Source: Roseimarinus sediminis (GTDB lineage Bacteria > Bacteroidota > Bacteroidia > Bacteroidales > Prolixibacteraceae). Taken from it: 64,000 bases of DNA. The DNA is taken from positions 186,001-250,000 of the forward strand of contig NZ_JBNPXV010000001.1 of assembly GCF_050433125.1 (NCBI RefSeq), read 5' to 3'. This document shows, in pieces, positions 45,269-54,564 of the stretch (positions are counted from its first letter, which is position 1; each line of letters begins with the position of its first letter). A program made the translations under genes and the position numbers. The notes below the pieces were generated by a model, which was given only the letters and a program-made list of their open reading frames with translations, had not been told where the DNA came from and made no database searches.

Positions 45269-45742
45269 ATGAAGCCCGAATCGATCAGTAACATAAAAAA
45301 AGAATTGCTTCACATACCGCCCGATCAGCTGCTTGCTATTTGCCTGCGCCTTGCAAAATACAAAGCTGAGAACAAGGCGCTGTTGAGTTACCTCTTATTT
45401 AAAGCCTACGATCAGGATGCCTTTATTGAAGAGGTGAAGAAAGAAATCGACACCCAATTCAAACAACTGAATAAAACGCAAACCTACCTGGCCAAGAAAA
45501 CAGTGAGAAAGGTAATGCGAACTACTCAGATGTATATTAAATTCTCAGGCGAAAAAACCACCGAAATTGAACTGCTGATTTATTTTTGTCGCAAGATGAA
45601 AGGATCGGGCCTTACGCTACGCTATGGTTCGGTTCTGGGAAATTTGTACATGCGGCAACTCGAACGCATTCGCAAGGTTTTGGCCACACTGCACGAGGAC
45701 CTTCAAATGGATTATCACGATCGGGTGGACGTGCTTAGTTAA
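45269..45742 (+). CDS. all-helical protein of unknown function
   Basis: A 157-residue cytoplasmic protein, predicted to be entirely helical, with a positively charged middle (KKTVRKVMRTTQMYIKF). No motif or family recognised. Codon use matches its neighbours. It converges on modC with 14 bases between stops. Confidence 0.6.
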   Translation: MKPESISNIKKELLHIPPDQLLAICLRLAKYKAENKALLSYLLFKAYDQDAFIEEVKKEIDTQFKQLNKTQTYLAKKTVRKVMRTTQMYIKFSGEKTTEIELLIYFCRKMKGSGLTLRYGSVLGNLYMRQLERIRKVLATLHEDLQMDYHDRVDVLS

Positions 45743-45756
45743 AACAGCAATGAGTG

Positions 45757-46656
45757 TTAAGCACCGGGCTTACTGTCGAGTTTTTGGATTACCGGGTTAA
45801 ACGCTTTGGCAATGATCGCCACCTTATCGCCCGGCTCATAGTGTTCCTCTTCGTTATCGCATACCGCCACCTTCACCACATTGTTGCCGCTCAAAAGGGT
45901 CAGCACTTTTACGAGATCTTCCGTTTCAACCTTTAAAACCTCGGCAATGAACTGCACTTTTCCACTGGTAAGCCTGCTTCCCAATACATCGAAGGGATTG
46001 CCATCGCGTACAATTTTTCCCGAGTCGAGCATCATTACCCGCTTACTCAGCTTAAACACTTCGGGTAAATCGTGACTGACCAGCAGGGTAGTGATGTTGT
46101 AACGACGATGGATTTCAAGTATTTCGTCCTGTAGTTTGCGTCTCAATTCAGGGTCGATGGCCGACAAGGGTTCATCGAGCATCATCAGTTTAGGCTGACG
46201 GGCCAATGCCCTGGCCAGTGCCACTCTTTGCTGCTGTCCGCCCGAAAGCATCGACGGTTTTCGGTGCCGCAACTCATCAAGAGCAAAAAGCTGCAGCAGT
46301 ATTTCGATGTGTTGCGAATCATTACGAGGCTGGGCAAATTTCAGATTCTCCTCTATACTCATGTTTGGAAAAAGGGCATAATCCTGAAACATATAACCCA
46401 CCGGACGTTTTCGAGCCGGCAGACTGAAATTGGCAGCCGAATCGAACCACCTTTGCCCTTCGACTTCAATCCATCCCTCGTCGGGATCAGTGAGGCCGGC
46501 CAGGATGCGCAAAACCGTCGTTTTCCCTACACCCGAAGGACCATACAACGAAAGCATTTCTCCCTTCTTAATTTCAAACGAAAGGTCAAGCATCATTTCA
46601 CCATGTGAAGTAAAAAGCTTTTTTCTGAAATCGGCCTTAATTAAAATGGTTTCCAT
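45757..46656 (-). CDS. modC: molybdate ABC transporter ATPase
   Basis: Powers molybdate import. Walker A GPSGVGKTTVLRI, signature MLSGGQQQRVALARAL, Walker B KLMMLDEPLSAID, and the switch histidine in LLVSHDLPEV are seen. After the ATPase (residues 1-230) there is a single TOBE-like segment rather than the full regulatory tandem. It overlaps modB by 16 bases. Context with modA and modB fixes molybdate or tungstate as substrate. Confidence 0.9.
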   Translation of the reverse strand: METILIKADFRKKLFTSHGEMMLDLSFEIKKGEMLSLYGPSGVGKTTVLRILAGLTDPDEGWIEVEGQRWFDSAANFSLPARKRPVGYMFQDYALFPNMSIEENLKFAQPRNDSQHIEILLQLFALDELRHRKPSMLSGGQQQRVALARALARQPKLMMLDEPLSAIDPELRRKLQDEILEIHRRYNITTLLVSHDLPEVFKLSKRVMMLDSGKIVRDGNPFDVLGSRLTSGKVQFIAEVLKVETEDLVKVLTLLSGNNVVKVAVCDNEEEHYEPGDKVAIIAKAFNPVIQKLDSKPGA

Positions 46657-47327
46657 GTATTGCTTTTTCGGTTAAAGGCAAAAATCAACATTAGCAGAAC
46701 AAAAGTAACTGTGAATAATACCAGGGCATATTGATTGGCTTTGTCGAAATTAAGCGCCTGTACTTCATCGTAAATGGCAATGGCAGCCACACGTGTTTTA
46801 CCCGGAATGTTCCCCCCAATCATCAAAACCACGCCAAATTCACCAATGGTGTGGGCAAAGGTAAGCACCGTAGCCGTAATCAGCGAAGGTTTGATATTGG
46901 GCAATAGTACTTTTATTAAAGTTTTGAATCGTGATTTTCCCAGGGTGTAAGCGGCCTCCGATAAGGATGCGGGCAGGTTTTGCAGTCCCGATTGGATGGG
47001 GGAAACCATAAATGGCAGACTAAATAAAACCGATCCCACCACCAAACCGGCAAAAGAAAAAGCCAGCCGGACATTAAAAACCGACTCAAGGAAACTTCCA
47101 AAAAAATGATCAGGACTGTAAGCAACCAACAGATAATAACCCAAAACCGAAGGAGGTAAAACCATGGGCATGGTAATGAGTGCTTCCCAAAGCGCTTTGA
47201 TTCTTTTTTTCGAAAAGGCCAGGTAACAGGCTATAGGAATACCAATTACCAACAGGATAACTGTGGTAAAAAGTGCCAGTTTAAAGGTCAATAACAAGGT
47301 ATGAATAAAGTCACTGCTCATCGCCAT
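46641..47327 (-). CDS. modB: molybdate ABC transporter permease
   Basis: A 228-residue inner-membrane permease with about five to six helices. The EAA-type cytoplasmic loop is EAAYTLGKSRFKTLIKVLLP, and blocks MPMVLPPSVLGYYLL and TFAHTIGEFGVVLMIGGNIPG are typical of ModB. It overlaps the Mop gene upstream by 17 bases and modC downstream by 16, so translation is likely coupled. Confidence 0.94.
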   Translation of the reverse strand: MAMSSDFIHTLLLTFKLALFTTVILLVIGIPIACYLAFSKKRIKALWEALITMPMVLPPSVLGYYLLVAYSPDHFFGSFLESVFNVRLAFSFAGLVVGSVLFSLPFMVSPIQSGLQNLPASLSEAAYTLGKSRFKTLIKVLLPNIKPSLITATVLTFAHTIGEFGVVLMIGGNIPGKTRVAAIAIYDEVQALNFDKANQYALVLFTVTFVLLMLIFAFNRKSNTWKPF

Positions 47328-47721
47328 CCATAATGATTACTTCGTTTGCCTTGATCATGCCGGTAATGCGATCACCAGCCTTCAGCTCCAGTCGTTCGGC
47401 CGATCCACGTGTTATGAGTGAAACAATTTCGTTGGAATGAAAGACAAAAACCACCTTCGAAAATACTTCTCCATTTTCAATATTTCTAATTGTCCCTTCC
47501 AGTTGATTTCGCAAACTGATTTGTCCTTTAAAATCTTTTGCAAGCGAAACTTCCGATTCTTTAAACAAGAGGTAAATTTTCCTGCCTTCCTTCATGTAGG
47601 CCGTGTTGTCTGGTTTCCCAATAACGATGGCTGCCATAATGATATCTTCTACTTTCGCTTCTACCAGCGAGATATTCCCTGAAGATGTTATTTTGTGTAT
47701 TTCGCCTGCTATTTTATTCAC
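47311..47721 (-). CDS. tandem Mop/TOBE molybdate-binding protein
   Basis: A 136-residue cytoplasmic protein made of two TOBE/Mop domains (about 3-67 and 70-133: GEIHKITSSGNISLVEAKV and LEGTIRNIENGEVFSKVVFVF). Such molbindins store or buffer molybdate and related oxyanions. It lies between modA (4 bases) and modB (overlap 17 bases). The separate protein may replace the regulatory domain that ModC lacks. Confidence 0.85.
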   Translation of the reverse strand: MNKIAGEIHKITSSGNISLVEAKVEDIIMAAIVIGKPDNTAYMKEGRKIYLLFKESEVSLAKDFKGQISLRNQLEGTIRNIENGEVFSKVVFVFHSNEIVSLITRGSAERLELKAGDRITGMIKANEVIIMDGDEQ

Positions 47722-47725
47722 GTGC

Positions 47726-48490
47726 TCAATTTTTTCTCACCGTTTCGTAGCCATAGGCTGAAATTATTTCGAGTATTTCGGGCCGACGGGTAAAACCGAC
47801 AAACTTTTCCACCACTTCCTTATTCCCGTCACGTTTAATTGCCACATAAGCCTGTTCAATGGGCTTATAGCTAGCCCGATCCAATTCATGATAAAAACCT
47901 TTTCCAGCAATGGACTGATGAGACAATTGAGATTTCGCCAAAATACCACAGTCGGCATTTCCGCTAATGACAAATTGTGCGGTCTGACCGATATTTTCAG
48001 CTATAATCAGTCTTTTCTTCAACGCTGCATATAAGTGATGGTATTTAAGAAAGGCGACTGCACTTTTCCCGTATGGTGCTAAATCGGGATTGGCGATGGC
48101 CATTCGTAAGTTGGCATGCTGACTAAGTACACTTATCCCCGGCCGAACATCAATCTTTCTGCTCCAAAGCACCAAATGTCCCTCAGCATAAATCTGAGGT
48201 GTTTCATAAGTTCTTCCGGCTTCAAACAGCTTTTGAGGAAATTCTGAATCGGCGGAGTAAAAAAGATCGTAGGGGGCAGCACGCATAATTTGATGAAATA
48301 AAGTGCCCGATGAAGCAAAAACCGGAACAACTTCAACTTCGGGGTAGGCAGCTTCGAAATGTTCTATGATCCTGCTCATGGGTTCTCTGAAATTAGCAGC
48401 AGTTGCTATGGTAAGTTTCTGTGCACCAGCAACTCCCTGGAGCCAAAGCAGCAGCAGCAATATTCTGAAAACAGGCAGGATGAATTTCAT
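47726..48490 (-). CDS. modA: molybdate-binding periplasmic protein
   Basis: Captures molybdate or tungstate in the periplasm. The 254 residues have a signal peptide (cut near residue 23, VAGAQK), the opening TIATAANFREPMSRI, and ligand loops PVFASSGTLFHQI and SADSEFPQKL as in ModA. First gene of the modA-mop-modB-modC operon. Confidence 0.93.
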   Translation of the reverse strand: MKFILPVFRILLLLLWLQGVAGAQKLTIATAANFREPMSRIIEHFEAAYPEVEVVPVFASSGTLFHQIMRAAPYDLFYSADSEFPQKLFEAGRTYETPQIYAEGHLVLWSRKIDVRPGISVLSQHANLRMAIANPDLAPYGKSAVAFLKYHHLYAALKKRLIIAENIGQTAQFVISGNADCGILAKSQLSHQSIAGKGFYHELDRASYKPIEQAYVAIKRDGNKEVVEKFVGFTRRPEILEIISAYGYETVRKN

Positions 48491-48609
48491 CGTTTTTTGT
48501 TACTTGTAAAACCACTTCAAAAATAAGCAATTATATCTGGAAGGAAATAAATATAAATCACAGAACAAAATGCTAGCTTTATCACTTAATTCTAAAACAG
48601 CGTCTGAAT

Positions 48610-49392
48610 ATGAGTTTTTTGGTCGATTATCACATGCACACTACTTTTTCGGATGGCAAAGATCACTATCCAGCGTTCCTTGAACAGGCACGTAAAAAAG
48701 ATCTGGCCGAAATCGGGTTCACCGACCACATCACCCTCCAGCCTGTCGACTGGGCCATGAAAGAAATGGATTACCCGGTGATGAAAGAAAACCTGAAAAG
48801 CCTGTGTAATAATTTTTCGGAAGATGTGCAGGTTCGCTTTGGCATCGAAGTCGATTACTTTCCCGACAAAGAAGAAGAATTAAGAGCACTGATTGCCTAC
48901 TTTCCGGCCGACTTTGTCATCGGATCGGTACATTTTATCGATCAATGGAATTTTGATTCAGATAAAACGCTTTACGGAAAATGGTCAAACGATGAATTGT
49001 ACCGGAAATACTTTCAACTGGTTCAGCAAGCCGCCCGATCGGGTCTTTTTGATGTAATCGCACATCTCGACCTGATAAAAAAATTTGCCTGCTGGCCCGA
49101 AAACGATCAAAGCCATCTCTTTGAAGAAACACTCAAAGTGATCAAAGAAGCCGACGTCGTAATGGAACTAAATACCAGCGGTTTTGATTTTCCCTGTCGT
49201 GAATTTTATCCTTCGAAGAAAATTATTGAAATGGCCGCCCGCATTGGCGTTCCGGTAACTCTGGGTTCCGATGCACACGAACCCTCACAACTTGCACGAC
49301 ACTTCGATCAGGCCATACAGTGGCTAAAGGAAGCAGGTTATACCAAAATTACCCGTTTCAGAAACCGGCAAAGAGGAACAATTTCAATATGA
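48610..49392 (+). CDS. PHP-family histidinol-phosphatase-like hydrolase
   Basis: A 260-residue PHP hydrolase with metal ligands in DYHMHTTFSDGKD, GFTDHI, GIEVDY, GSVHFI, IAHLDLIKKF and LGSDAHEP. This set matches HisJ/HisK-type histidinol phosphatases; other PHP phosphoesterases are possible, and no his genes are near. It is divergent from modA. Confidence 0.8.
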   Translation: MSFLVDYHMHTTFSDGKDHYPAFLEQARKKDLAEIGFTDHITLQPVDWAMKEMDYPVMKENLKSLCNNFSEDVQVRFGIEVDYFPDKEEELRALIAYFPADFVIGSVHFIDQWNFDSDKTLYGKWSNDELYRKYFQLVQQAARSGLFDVIAHLDLIKKFACWPENDQSHLFEETLKVIKEADVVMELNTSGFDFPCREFYPSKKIIEMAARIGVPVTLGSDAHEPSQLARHFDQAIQWLKEAGYTKITRFRNRQRGTISI

Positions 49393-49720
49393 TTTTTACT
49401 TTTCAATAAGCATTTTCCCAGGCTTGCAAGAAAAAAATGATCTTTTTTTCCATAGTACTTTTGTCAATATCATCCATTAGTCGTTTAATATCTGCACCTT
49501 AAAGTTATTAACAGCTGTTGATAACTCACTCTTGACTTTTTGTAAACATACAGGTTAAGCCCGATACAAGCATGGTTGTTTTGTTGAAAGCCCGGTGAAT
49601 AAGCATTTAATACAAAAAAGCCACTTTGTTTTGGATAATTCATTGACGGTCTTATATTTGATCTATCAGGTGAGCGATAAAAACCGCACCTAAAACGAGG
49701 AGAAGGAAAAGCTAACTTAG

Positions 49721-50227
49721 CTGATAGCCGATCCTGATCATCCGGATGCAAATCTGCTCGTTGGAAGTGCCGGAGTCAGTCCTGAAAGAATTCGTTCTTT
49801 TACTTACTGTCAATCCGAAATGTTTCTAAAGACAATTCGTTCTTCATTCAGGCATTGAGACATGCAACAGTGATCAAAATGTATTTTGAACGGGCAACCG
49901 GGAAAGAACCATCGTCTGAACCTCAAAAGTTCGATAAATGGTACTGAATGAAAACCAGGTGTTGTTTTCTTCGGAAAGCAACAAGGTGATTTAGTTCACC
50001 AGCCAGGTAGTTTTTTGGGGGAACTCATTTAAAACAACGAAAAGTCGTTCCCGGATGAGAAGCGTGAAAACTTCCGGCCCAATGCTTGTGATGTCTAACA
50101 TTACATTTATCAGGCCTGCCTCTCAATGATGAAAATCAAAGAGAAAGCAATACGGGAAAACGGGATCGAAAAAATCATCGCATGGGTTCAGGCCGGTGTA
50201 ATGAGATGGAAAGAGGTCAAAGTCTGA
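49721..50227 (+). pseudogene. decayed protein-coding remnant
   Basis: Coding-like pieces appear in changing frames and are broken by stops. 49724-49858 reads IADPDHPDANLLVGSAGVSPERI and then passes, by a frame change, into HATVIKMYFERATGKEP (ending near 49947). A piece after 49950 reads KPGVVFFGKQQGDLVHQP, and 50131-50227 reads MKIKEKAIRENGIEKIIAWVQ. The pieces look like one gene after several frameshifts. I do not recognise the family. Confidence 0.4.
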
Positions 50228-50803
50228 CCATCATGTTTTACTGAACTTCGAAAGAAAAGCAGTACAACATTTTGAACGATCATGCAGACACAAAACTTTG
50301 AAAAAAGGGACGTATCTTATGTTTCTCAGGAAACAAAAGTACTGCATTTTCAGCAGTGAAAACGTTCGAAGCAAATCGATTGAGTTGGAGGCAGCAGTTA
50401 TTAAAAATCGTAAGACTTGCGATAACTGTCATCGTGAAGATTCGAAAGAATTGAAAACGATATTCATTCGCGCTACGAAAGTAAAGCCAATGAAGGCCAA
50501 CAGCACTTCGTCCTGTAAGTTGATTGGTAGTGAAAGCCCGCGCTGAAGCTACAAATACTGTTCTGCAGTATTCAACAACAACGAAAGGACAACCTGAAAG
50601 CATTGTTGTAAAAGGCAGTGCCCGAAGGTAAGGGCCAAAGGTACACCGCAAGGATACCGAGGCCGGTTCAATAACCGTAGCCTGACACTTTGAGAAGCTA
50701 AAATCCCAAAGCGAAATGGGAATCAGTCGAACAGATTGGTTCCCATTTGTGTTTTGTACAAAATCCTTAATTTTACAGGGTAAAAACAACTACACCAAGA
50801 CCA
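50228..50803. other. gene-poor stretch before cardiolipin synthase
   Basis: No convincing gene is seen on either strand. Longer open frames have aberrant composition and overlap each other antisense; they read like decayed sequence. A T-rich stretch near 50755-50795 probably holds the promoter of the next gene. Together with 49393-49720, where nothing is seen, this is the largest non-coding block of the window. Confidence 0.5.
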
Positions 50804-52276
50804 ATGATCAGCATAGACTGGCAACAGCTGCTTTCTAATCTAAGCATTACGCTCAGCGTAGCTTATGCCATTACCATCCTATTCATCGCACTTTTAATAA
50901 TTCTTGAAAACAGAAGCCCGTTAAAATCAATTAGCTGGATACTCGTAATTACCTTGTTACCGGTTGGCGGTATAATATTTTACATTTTCTTTGGCCAGAA
51001 ATACACCATAAAAAGAAAATACAGCCGAAAAGAAGCTCGCTACCAACAAAAAATCAACAGGCTATCGGAGGCACAATTGCGACAGTTGACGAATGTGAAT
51101 GTAGCAGAAATCAATCCACGCCTGCGCGAAAAGAAGGATATTATGACGCTCTTACTCCGAAGCGACCGGGCCTTCCTTAGCCGAAACCATTCGGTTCAGC
51201 TGCTCAAAAACGGATCGGAAACCTTTTACGAGCTAAAACAAGCCTTACTAGATGCCAAACACCACATTCATCTTGAATTCTATATTTTCCGCTTCGATCA
51301 CGTTGGCAACGAACTGTTTGAAATATTGAAGCAAAAGGCAGCCGAAGGTGTAATTATCCGCATTATTTACGATAGTGTAGGAAGCTATAAAATGTCGCGT
51401 AAAAAAAAGAAAGAGGCCATACAACACGGTATCGAGTTAAAAAGCTTTCAGAAAGTATATTTCCCGCTGCTTTCATCAAAAGTAAATTACCGCAACCATC
51501 GAAAAATTGTAATTATTGATGGAAAAACCGGCTTTACAGGTGGACTTAATATTTCTGAAAAATACGATGAACGTCGTTCGGAAGGCCTTTACTGGCGCGA
51601 TACTTTTGTAAAAATTGAAGGAAAATCAGTTGCTGCCCTTCAGTCGATTTTTATTAACGATTGGTTTTATGTTACCCGAAAAAACATATTCAGTGAGGAA
51701 TACTTTGTTGAATTGCCCGAGGCAGAACAATACATTGGTCAGATCATTTCGAGCGGACCAGACGCTCGCTGGCAAGCCATCTCACAGTTTTATTTTAGCG
51801 CCATTACCACCGCCAAAGAAAGTGTATACCTTGGAAGTCCTTATTTCATTCCCAACGATGAGCTTTCGTTTGCCCTTAAAGCTGCAGCCTTAAGAGGGGT
51901 TGATGTAAGAATTCTGATTCCTGAAAAACCCGATTCGATCGTCTCTCGATGGACCACCGAATCGTACATTGGAGAAATGCTTAAGGCCGGGGTGAAAATT
52001 TACCGTTACCAGAAAGGATTTTATCACAGCAAGGTTTTAATTGCCGACGAAACACTGTGTTCGATAGGTTCGGCCAACCTCGACTACCGGAGTCTGGAAA
52101 CCAACTTTGAAGTGTGTGCTGTTTTTTACGACGAAAACATCAGCGCCCGTTTAAGCGGCCAGTACCTCGATGACCTGAAAGATTCAACCCTCTTAAGTCT
52201 GCATGATTGGCAAAAACGAAAATGGTACCTGAAACTTGTTTCATCGTTTGCCCGCCTGTTTGCTCCTTTGATGTAA
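50804..52276 (+). CDS. cls: cardiolipin synthase
   Basis: Condenses two phosphatidylglycerols to cardiolipin in the membrane. The 490 residues have two N-terminal membrane helices (about 12-35 and 43-65, with the loop WILVITLLPVGGIIFYIFFGQ), and two HKD phospholipase D motifs: NHRKIVIIDGKTGFTGGLN and YHSKVLIADETLCSIGSANLD. Length is normal. Monocistronic; converges on the Moco gene operon. Confidence 0.95.
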   Translation: MISIDWQQLLSNLSITLSVAYAITILFIALLIILENRSPLKSISWILVITLLPVGGIIFYIFFGQKYTIKRKYSRKEARYQQKINRLSEAQLRQLTNVNVAEINPRLREKKDIMTLLLRSDRAFLSRNHSVQLLKNGSETFYELKQALLDAKHHIHLEFYIFRFDHVGNELFEILKQKAAEGVIIRIIYDSVGSYKMSRKKKKEAIQHGIELKSFQKVYFPLLSSKVNYRNHRKIVIIDGKTGFTGGLNISEKYDERRSEGLYWRDTFVKIEGKSVAALQSIFINDWFYVTRKNIFSEEYFVELPEAEQYIGQIISSGPDARWQAISQFYFSAITTAKESVYLGSPYFIPNDELSFALKAAALRGVDVRILIPEKPDSIVSRWTTESYIGEMLKAGVKIYRYQKGFYHSKVLIADETLCSIGSANLDYRSLETNFEVCAVFYDENISARLSGQYLDDLKDSTLLSLHDWQKRKWYLKLVSSFARLFAPLM

Positions 52277-52314
52277 CAGAACAAACCAACAGCACCCAAA
52301 ACAATATCTCCTGC

Positions 52315-53244
52315 TCAATGTCCGTCGATGCCGTACAACATCAACCAGGCATGATCGAGTAGCTTAAAAATTTCATCACAATATTCCTTAATGGCTTTCG
52401 GACTGCCCGGCAGGGTGAATACAAGCATTTTTCCAATCACCCCTGCAACTCCCCGGCTAAGTAAAGCATTGGGTATTTTTTCACCGTATTTGGTACGTAT
52501 GTGTTCCATAATGCCCGGTATTTCTTTGTCGAGATGCATTCGCACCACATCGGGAGTAATATCGCGGGGTCCGATTCCGGTTCCTCCGGTAGTAATCAGC
52601 AGATCGAATTGCTGCTCTTCAGCCTTCTTGATGAGCGCTGCCAACGCTTCTTCCGAATCGGGAATAATTTCGGTGCTTACCGACAGTTGACGCTTGTTCT
52701 CGGTAAAATGCCGGTCAACAAGCTTACTCAACAAAGGGCCGCTTTGATCTTCATATTCACCTTTACTGGCCCGGTCACTTAAAGTAACAATCATCGCCTT
52801 CCATTGCCGTGGTACATATTCCAGCTGGTCGCCTGCTTTGATATTTCCACCGCGAATCACCCTTGCAAATATTCCTTCCTTCGGCATTACGCAGTTTCCA
52901 ACTTCACGAAAAATAACACAATTATCACCATGACATTTTTTCCCAATTTGAGTTACCTCAAGCTCGAGCTGGTCACCAATTAAACGGTCGAAAGGACGCA
53001 TGTTGTATAAAAGAAAGCCCTCGGTTGCAATGTTTTCGGCAAACTCGCCAAAAGCGATATCACGTCCGGCTTCCTGTGAAAACTTCATGATGCTTTCCAC
53101 TCCAAGCAGACTCACTTGCCGGTGCCAGCTGCCGGCATGTGCATCTCCCCTTACACCCATTGGGTCGAGTGTAATCGTTTCCTGCGGAGTCTTTATTGTT
53201 CCTTTCTTCTCCGACAAACTTGTAGCAAGTACTTTAATCTTCAT
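52315..53244 (-). CDS. MOSC-MogA fusion, molybdopterin adenylyltransferase
   Basis: A 309-residue fusion. Residues 1-140 form a MOSC domain (beta-strand sulfur carrier fold; MGVRGDAHAGSWHRQVSLL, with a Cys in KKCHGDNC); residues 148-309 form a MogA/MoaB adenylyltransferase (TLSDRASKGEYEDQSGP, LITTGGTGIGPRDITPD, GSPKAIKEYCDEI). MogA activates molybdopterin with AMP before Mo insertion. The MOSC part may hand over sulfur or bind the cofactor. Last gene of the operon starting at mobB. Confidence 0.88.
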   Translation of the reverse strand: MKIKVLATSLSEKKGTIKTPQETITLDPMGVRGDAHAGSWHRQVSLLGVESIMKFSQEAGRDIAFGEFAENIATEGFLLYNMRPFDRLIGDQLELEVTQIGKKCHGDNCVIFREVGNCVMPKEGIFARVIRGGNIKAGDQLEYVPRQWKAMIVTLSDRASKGEYEDQSGPLLSKLVDRHFTENKRQLSVSTEIIPDSEEALAALIKKAEEQQFDLLITTGGTGIGPRDITPDVVRMHLDKEIPGIMEHIRTKYGEKIPNALLSRGVAGVIGKMLVFTLPGSPKAIKEYCDEIFKLLDHAWLMLYGIDGH

Positions 53245-53262
53245 GATGCAGCAAGCATTAAA

Positions 53263-53715
53263 TTAAACCTTGGTTTTACTGATTAGTTTGATCTCTCTCA
53301 TTTCCATTTCGTTATCAACGGCCTTACACATGTCGTAAATGGTAAGAAGCGCAACATTCACCGCTGTAAGTGCTTCCATTTCGACTCCGGTTTGCCCCAT
53401 GCATTTTACTTCCGAAGTAACAAATACCCCATAATCGGTCAGCAAAGCATTGACGCGAACCTTTGTCAGCAGCAAGTGATGACAAAGAGGAATCAACTCG
53501 GGTGTTCGTTTTGCAGCCTGAATTCCCGCTATTTCAGCAACGGTCAGTACTTCGCCTTTTTTCATTTGATTGTCTCTGATCAGCTGAACGGTTTCCATTT
53601 TTAAACGAATAAAACCTTCGGCCATCGCACTACGATGCTGCATTGGTTTTTCACCAACATCAACCATCCTGGCTTTTCCTTCGTTGTCGGTATGAGATAA
53701 ATTTTTGCTGCTCAT
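53263..53715 (-). CDS. moaC: cyclic pyranopterin monophosphate synthase
   Basis: Works after MoaA to give cyclic pyranopterin monophosphate. The 150 residues show MVDVGEKP, IAGIQAAKRTPELIPLCHHL, the catalytic KCMGQTGVEMEALTAV and YDMCKAVD. Length is usual. It follows moaA by 48 bases in the minus-strand operon. Confidence 0.95.
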   Translation of the reverse strand: MSSKNLSHTDNEGKARMVDVGEKPMQHRSAMAEGFIRLKMETVQLIRDNQMKKGEVLTVAEIAGIQAAKRTPELIPLCHHLLLTKVRVNALLTDYGVFVTSEVKCMGQTGVEMEALTAVNVALLTIYDMCKAVDNEMEMREIKLISKTKV

Positions 53716-53763
53716 TTGTCTGTTTTTAAGTAGATGATAAAGTCGGAGAAAACATCTGTTCAG

Positions 53764-54564
53764 TTATCCCCCAATATTATAGAACTTCCCTGACTGATTT
53801 TTGGTACCCGATCGGGGCTTGCACGCAATGGCCTTTTCCAGCGCCCCTTCAATTCCATGTGCCTTTACATTAAAACAGGAATCGTTGAAAAGGCAGGGTT
53901 TAAATCCACCGTTTGCTGTAAGCCTTATGCGGTTACAGCTTTTGCAGTCGCCACCTTCACCACCTTCCACTTTGGAAAAATGACCGGTTTCGAGATCCAT
54001 TTGATGAATGAAGCGCACACTCAGTCCTTGCTCTTTGGCAAATTGTTTGACGGCTTGTGCGTCGGGTTCATCCGAACTGTCCATCACCACACAGTTGATT
54101 TTAATCGGATCGAATCCCAGGGTTTTGGCTTTGGTAATTCCCCGAAAAACCTTGTTTAGGTCGCCTCCCCTGGTAATTTCGGCATACCGTTTGGCATCGA
54201 CGGTATCAAGGCTGATGTTTAATCTTTTCAGGCCTGCCATTTTTAGTTCTTCGGCCATTTCTTCGAGTAGACTTCCATTGGTCGTCATGGCAAGATCTTC
54301 GATTCCTTTGATACCGGCAATCATGCCAACAAGCTTTGTTATGCCCTTGCGAACCAGGGGTTCTCCTCCGGTAAGGCGTACTTTTGTAATCCCCTGTTTA
54401 ACTGCAGTTTCTACAATCTCAACAATTTCTTCAAACGAAAGCAGATCATCGTGCTTCATTAAATCGATGCCATCGGCAGGCATACAATAGGTGCAGCGCA
54501 AGTTACAGCGGTCGGTAACCGATATCCGCAGGTAATTAATGCTTCTGTTATAGCGGTCGTACAT
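53764..54564 (-). CDS. moaA: short-form GTP 3',8-cyclase
   Basis: The radical-SAM enzyme that starts molybdopterin synthesis from GTP. The first cluster is CNLRCTYC (C20, C24, C27), and the second CKSC...PCLF has ligands C207, C210 and C224 with the same spacing as S. aureus MoaA. The ending FYNIGG keeps the Gly-Gly that is needed for activity. At 266 residues it is about 50 shorter than usual (320-340): the segment between the barrel (RFIHQMDLE) and the second cluster is almost absent. The start at 54564 (MYDRYNR) is chosen; it overlaps the moeA end by 17 bases. Confidence 0.92.
   Translation of the reverse strand: MYDRYNRSINYLRISVTDRCNLRCTYCMPADGIDLMKHDDLLSFEEIVEIVETAVKQGITKVRLTGGEPLVRKGITKLVGMIAGIKGIEDLAMTTNGSLLEEMAEELKMAGLKRLNISLDTVDAKRYAEITRGGDLNKVFRGITKAKTLGFDPIKINCVVMDSSDEPDAQAVKQFAKEQGLSVRFIHQMDLETGHFSKVEGGEGGDCKSCNRIRLTANGGFKPCLFNDSCFNVKAHGIEGALEKAIACKPRSGTKNQSGKFYNIGG

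Noticed and set aside
50280..50789. A 169-codon open frame on the minus strand
   Set aside because: Composition is rich in Phe, Cys, Arg and Thr without any motif, it overlaps other frames antisense, and it lies in a decayed stretch. It looks like chance reading.
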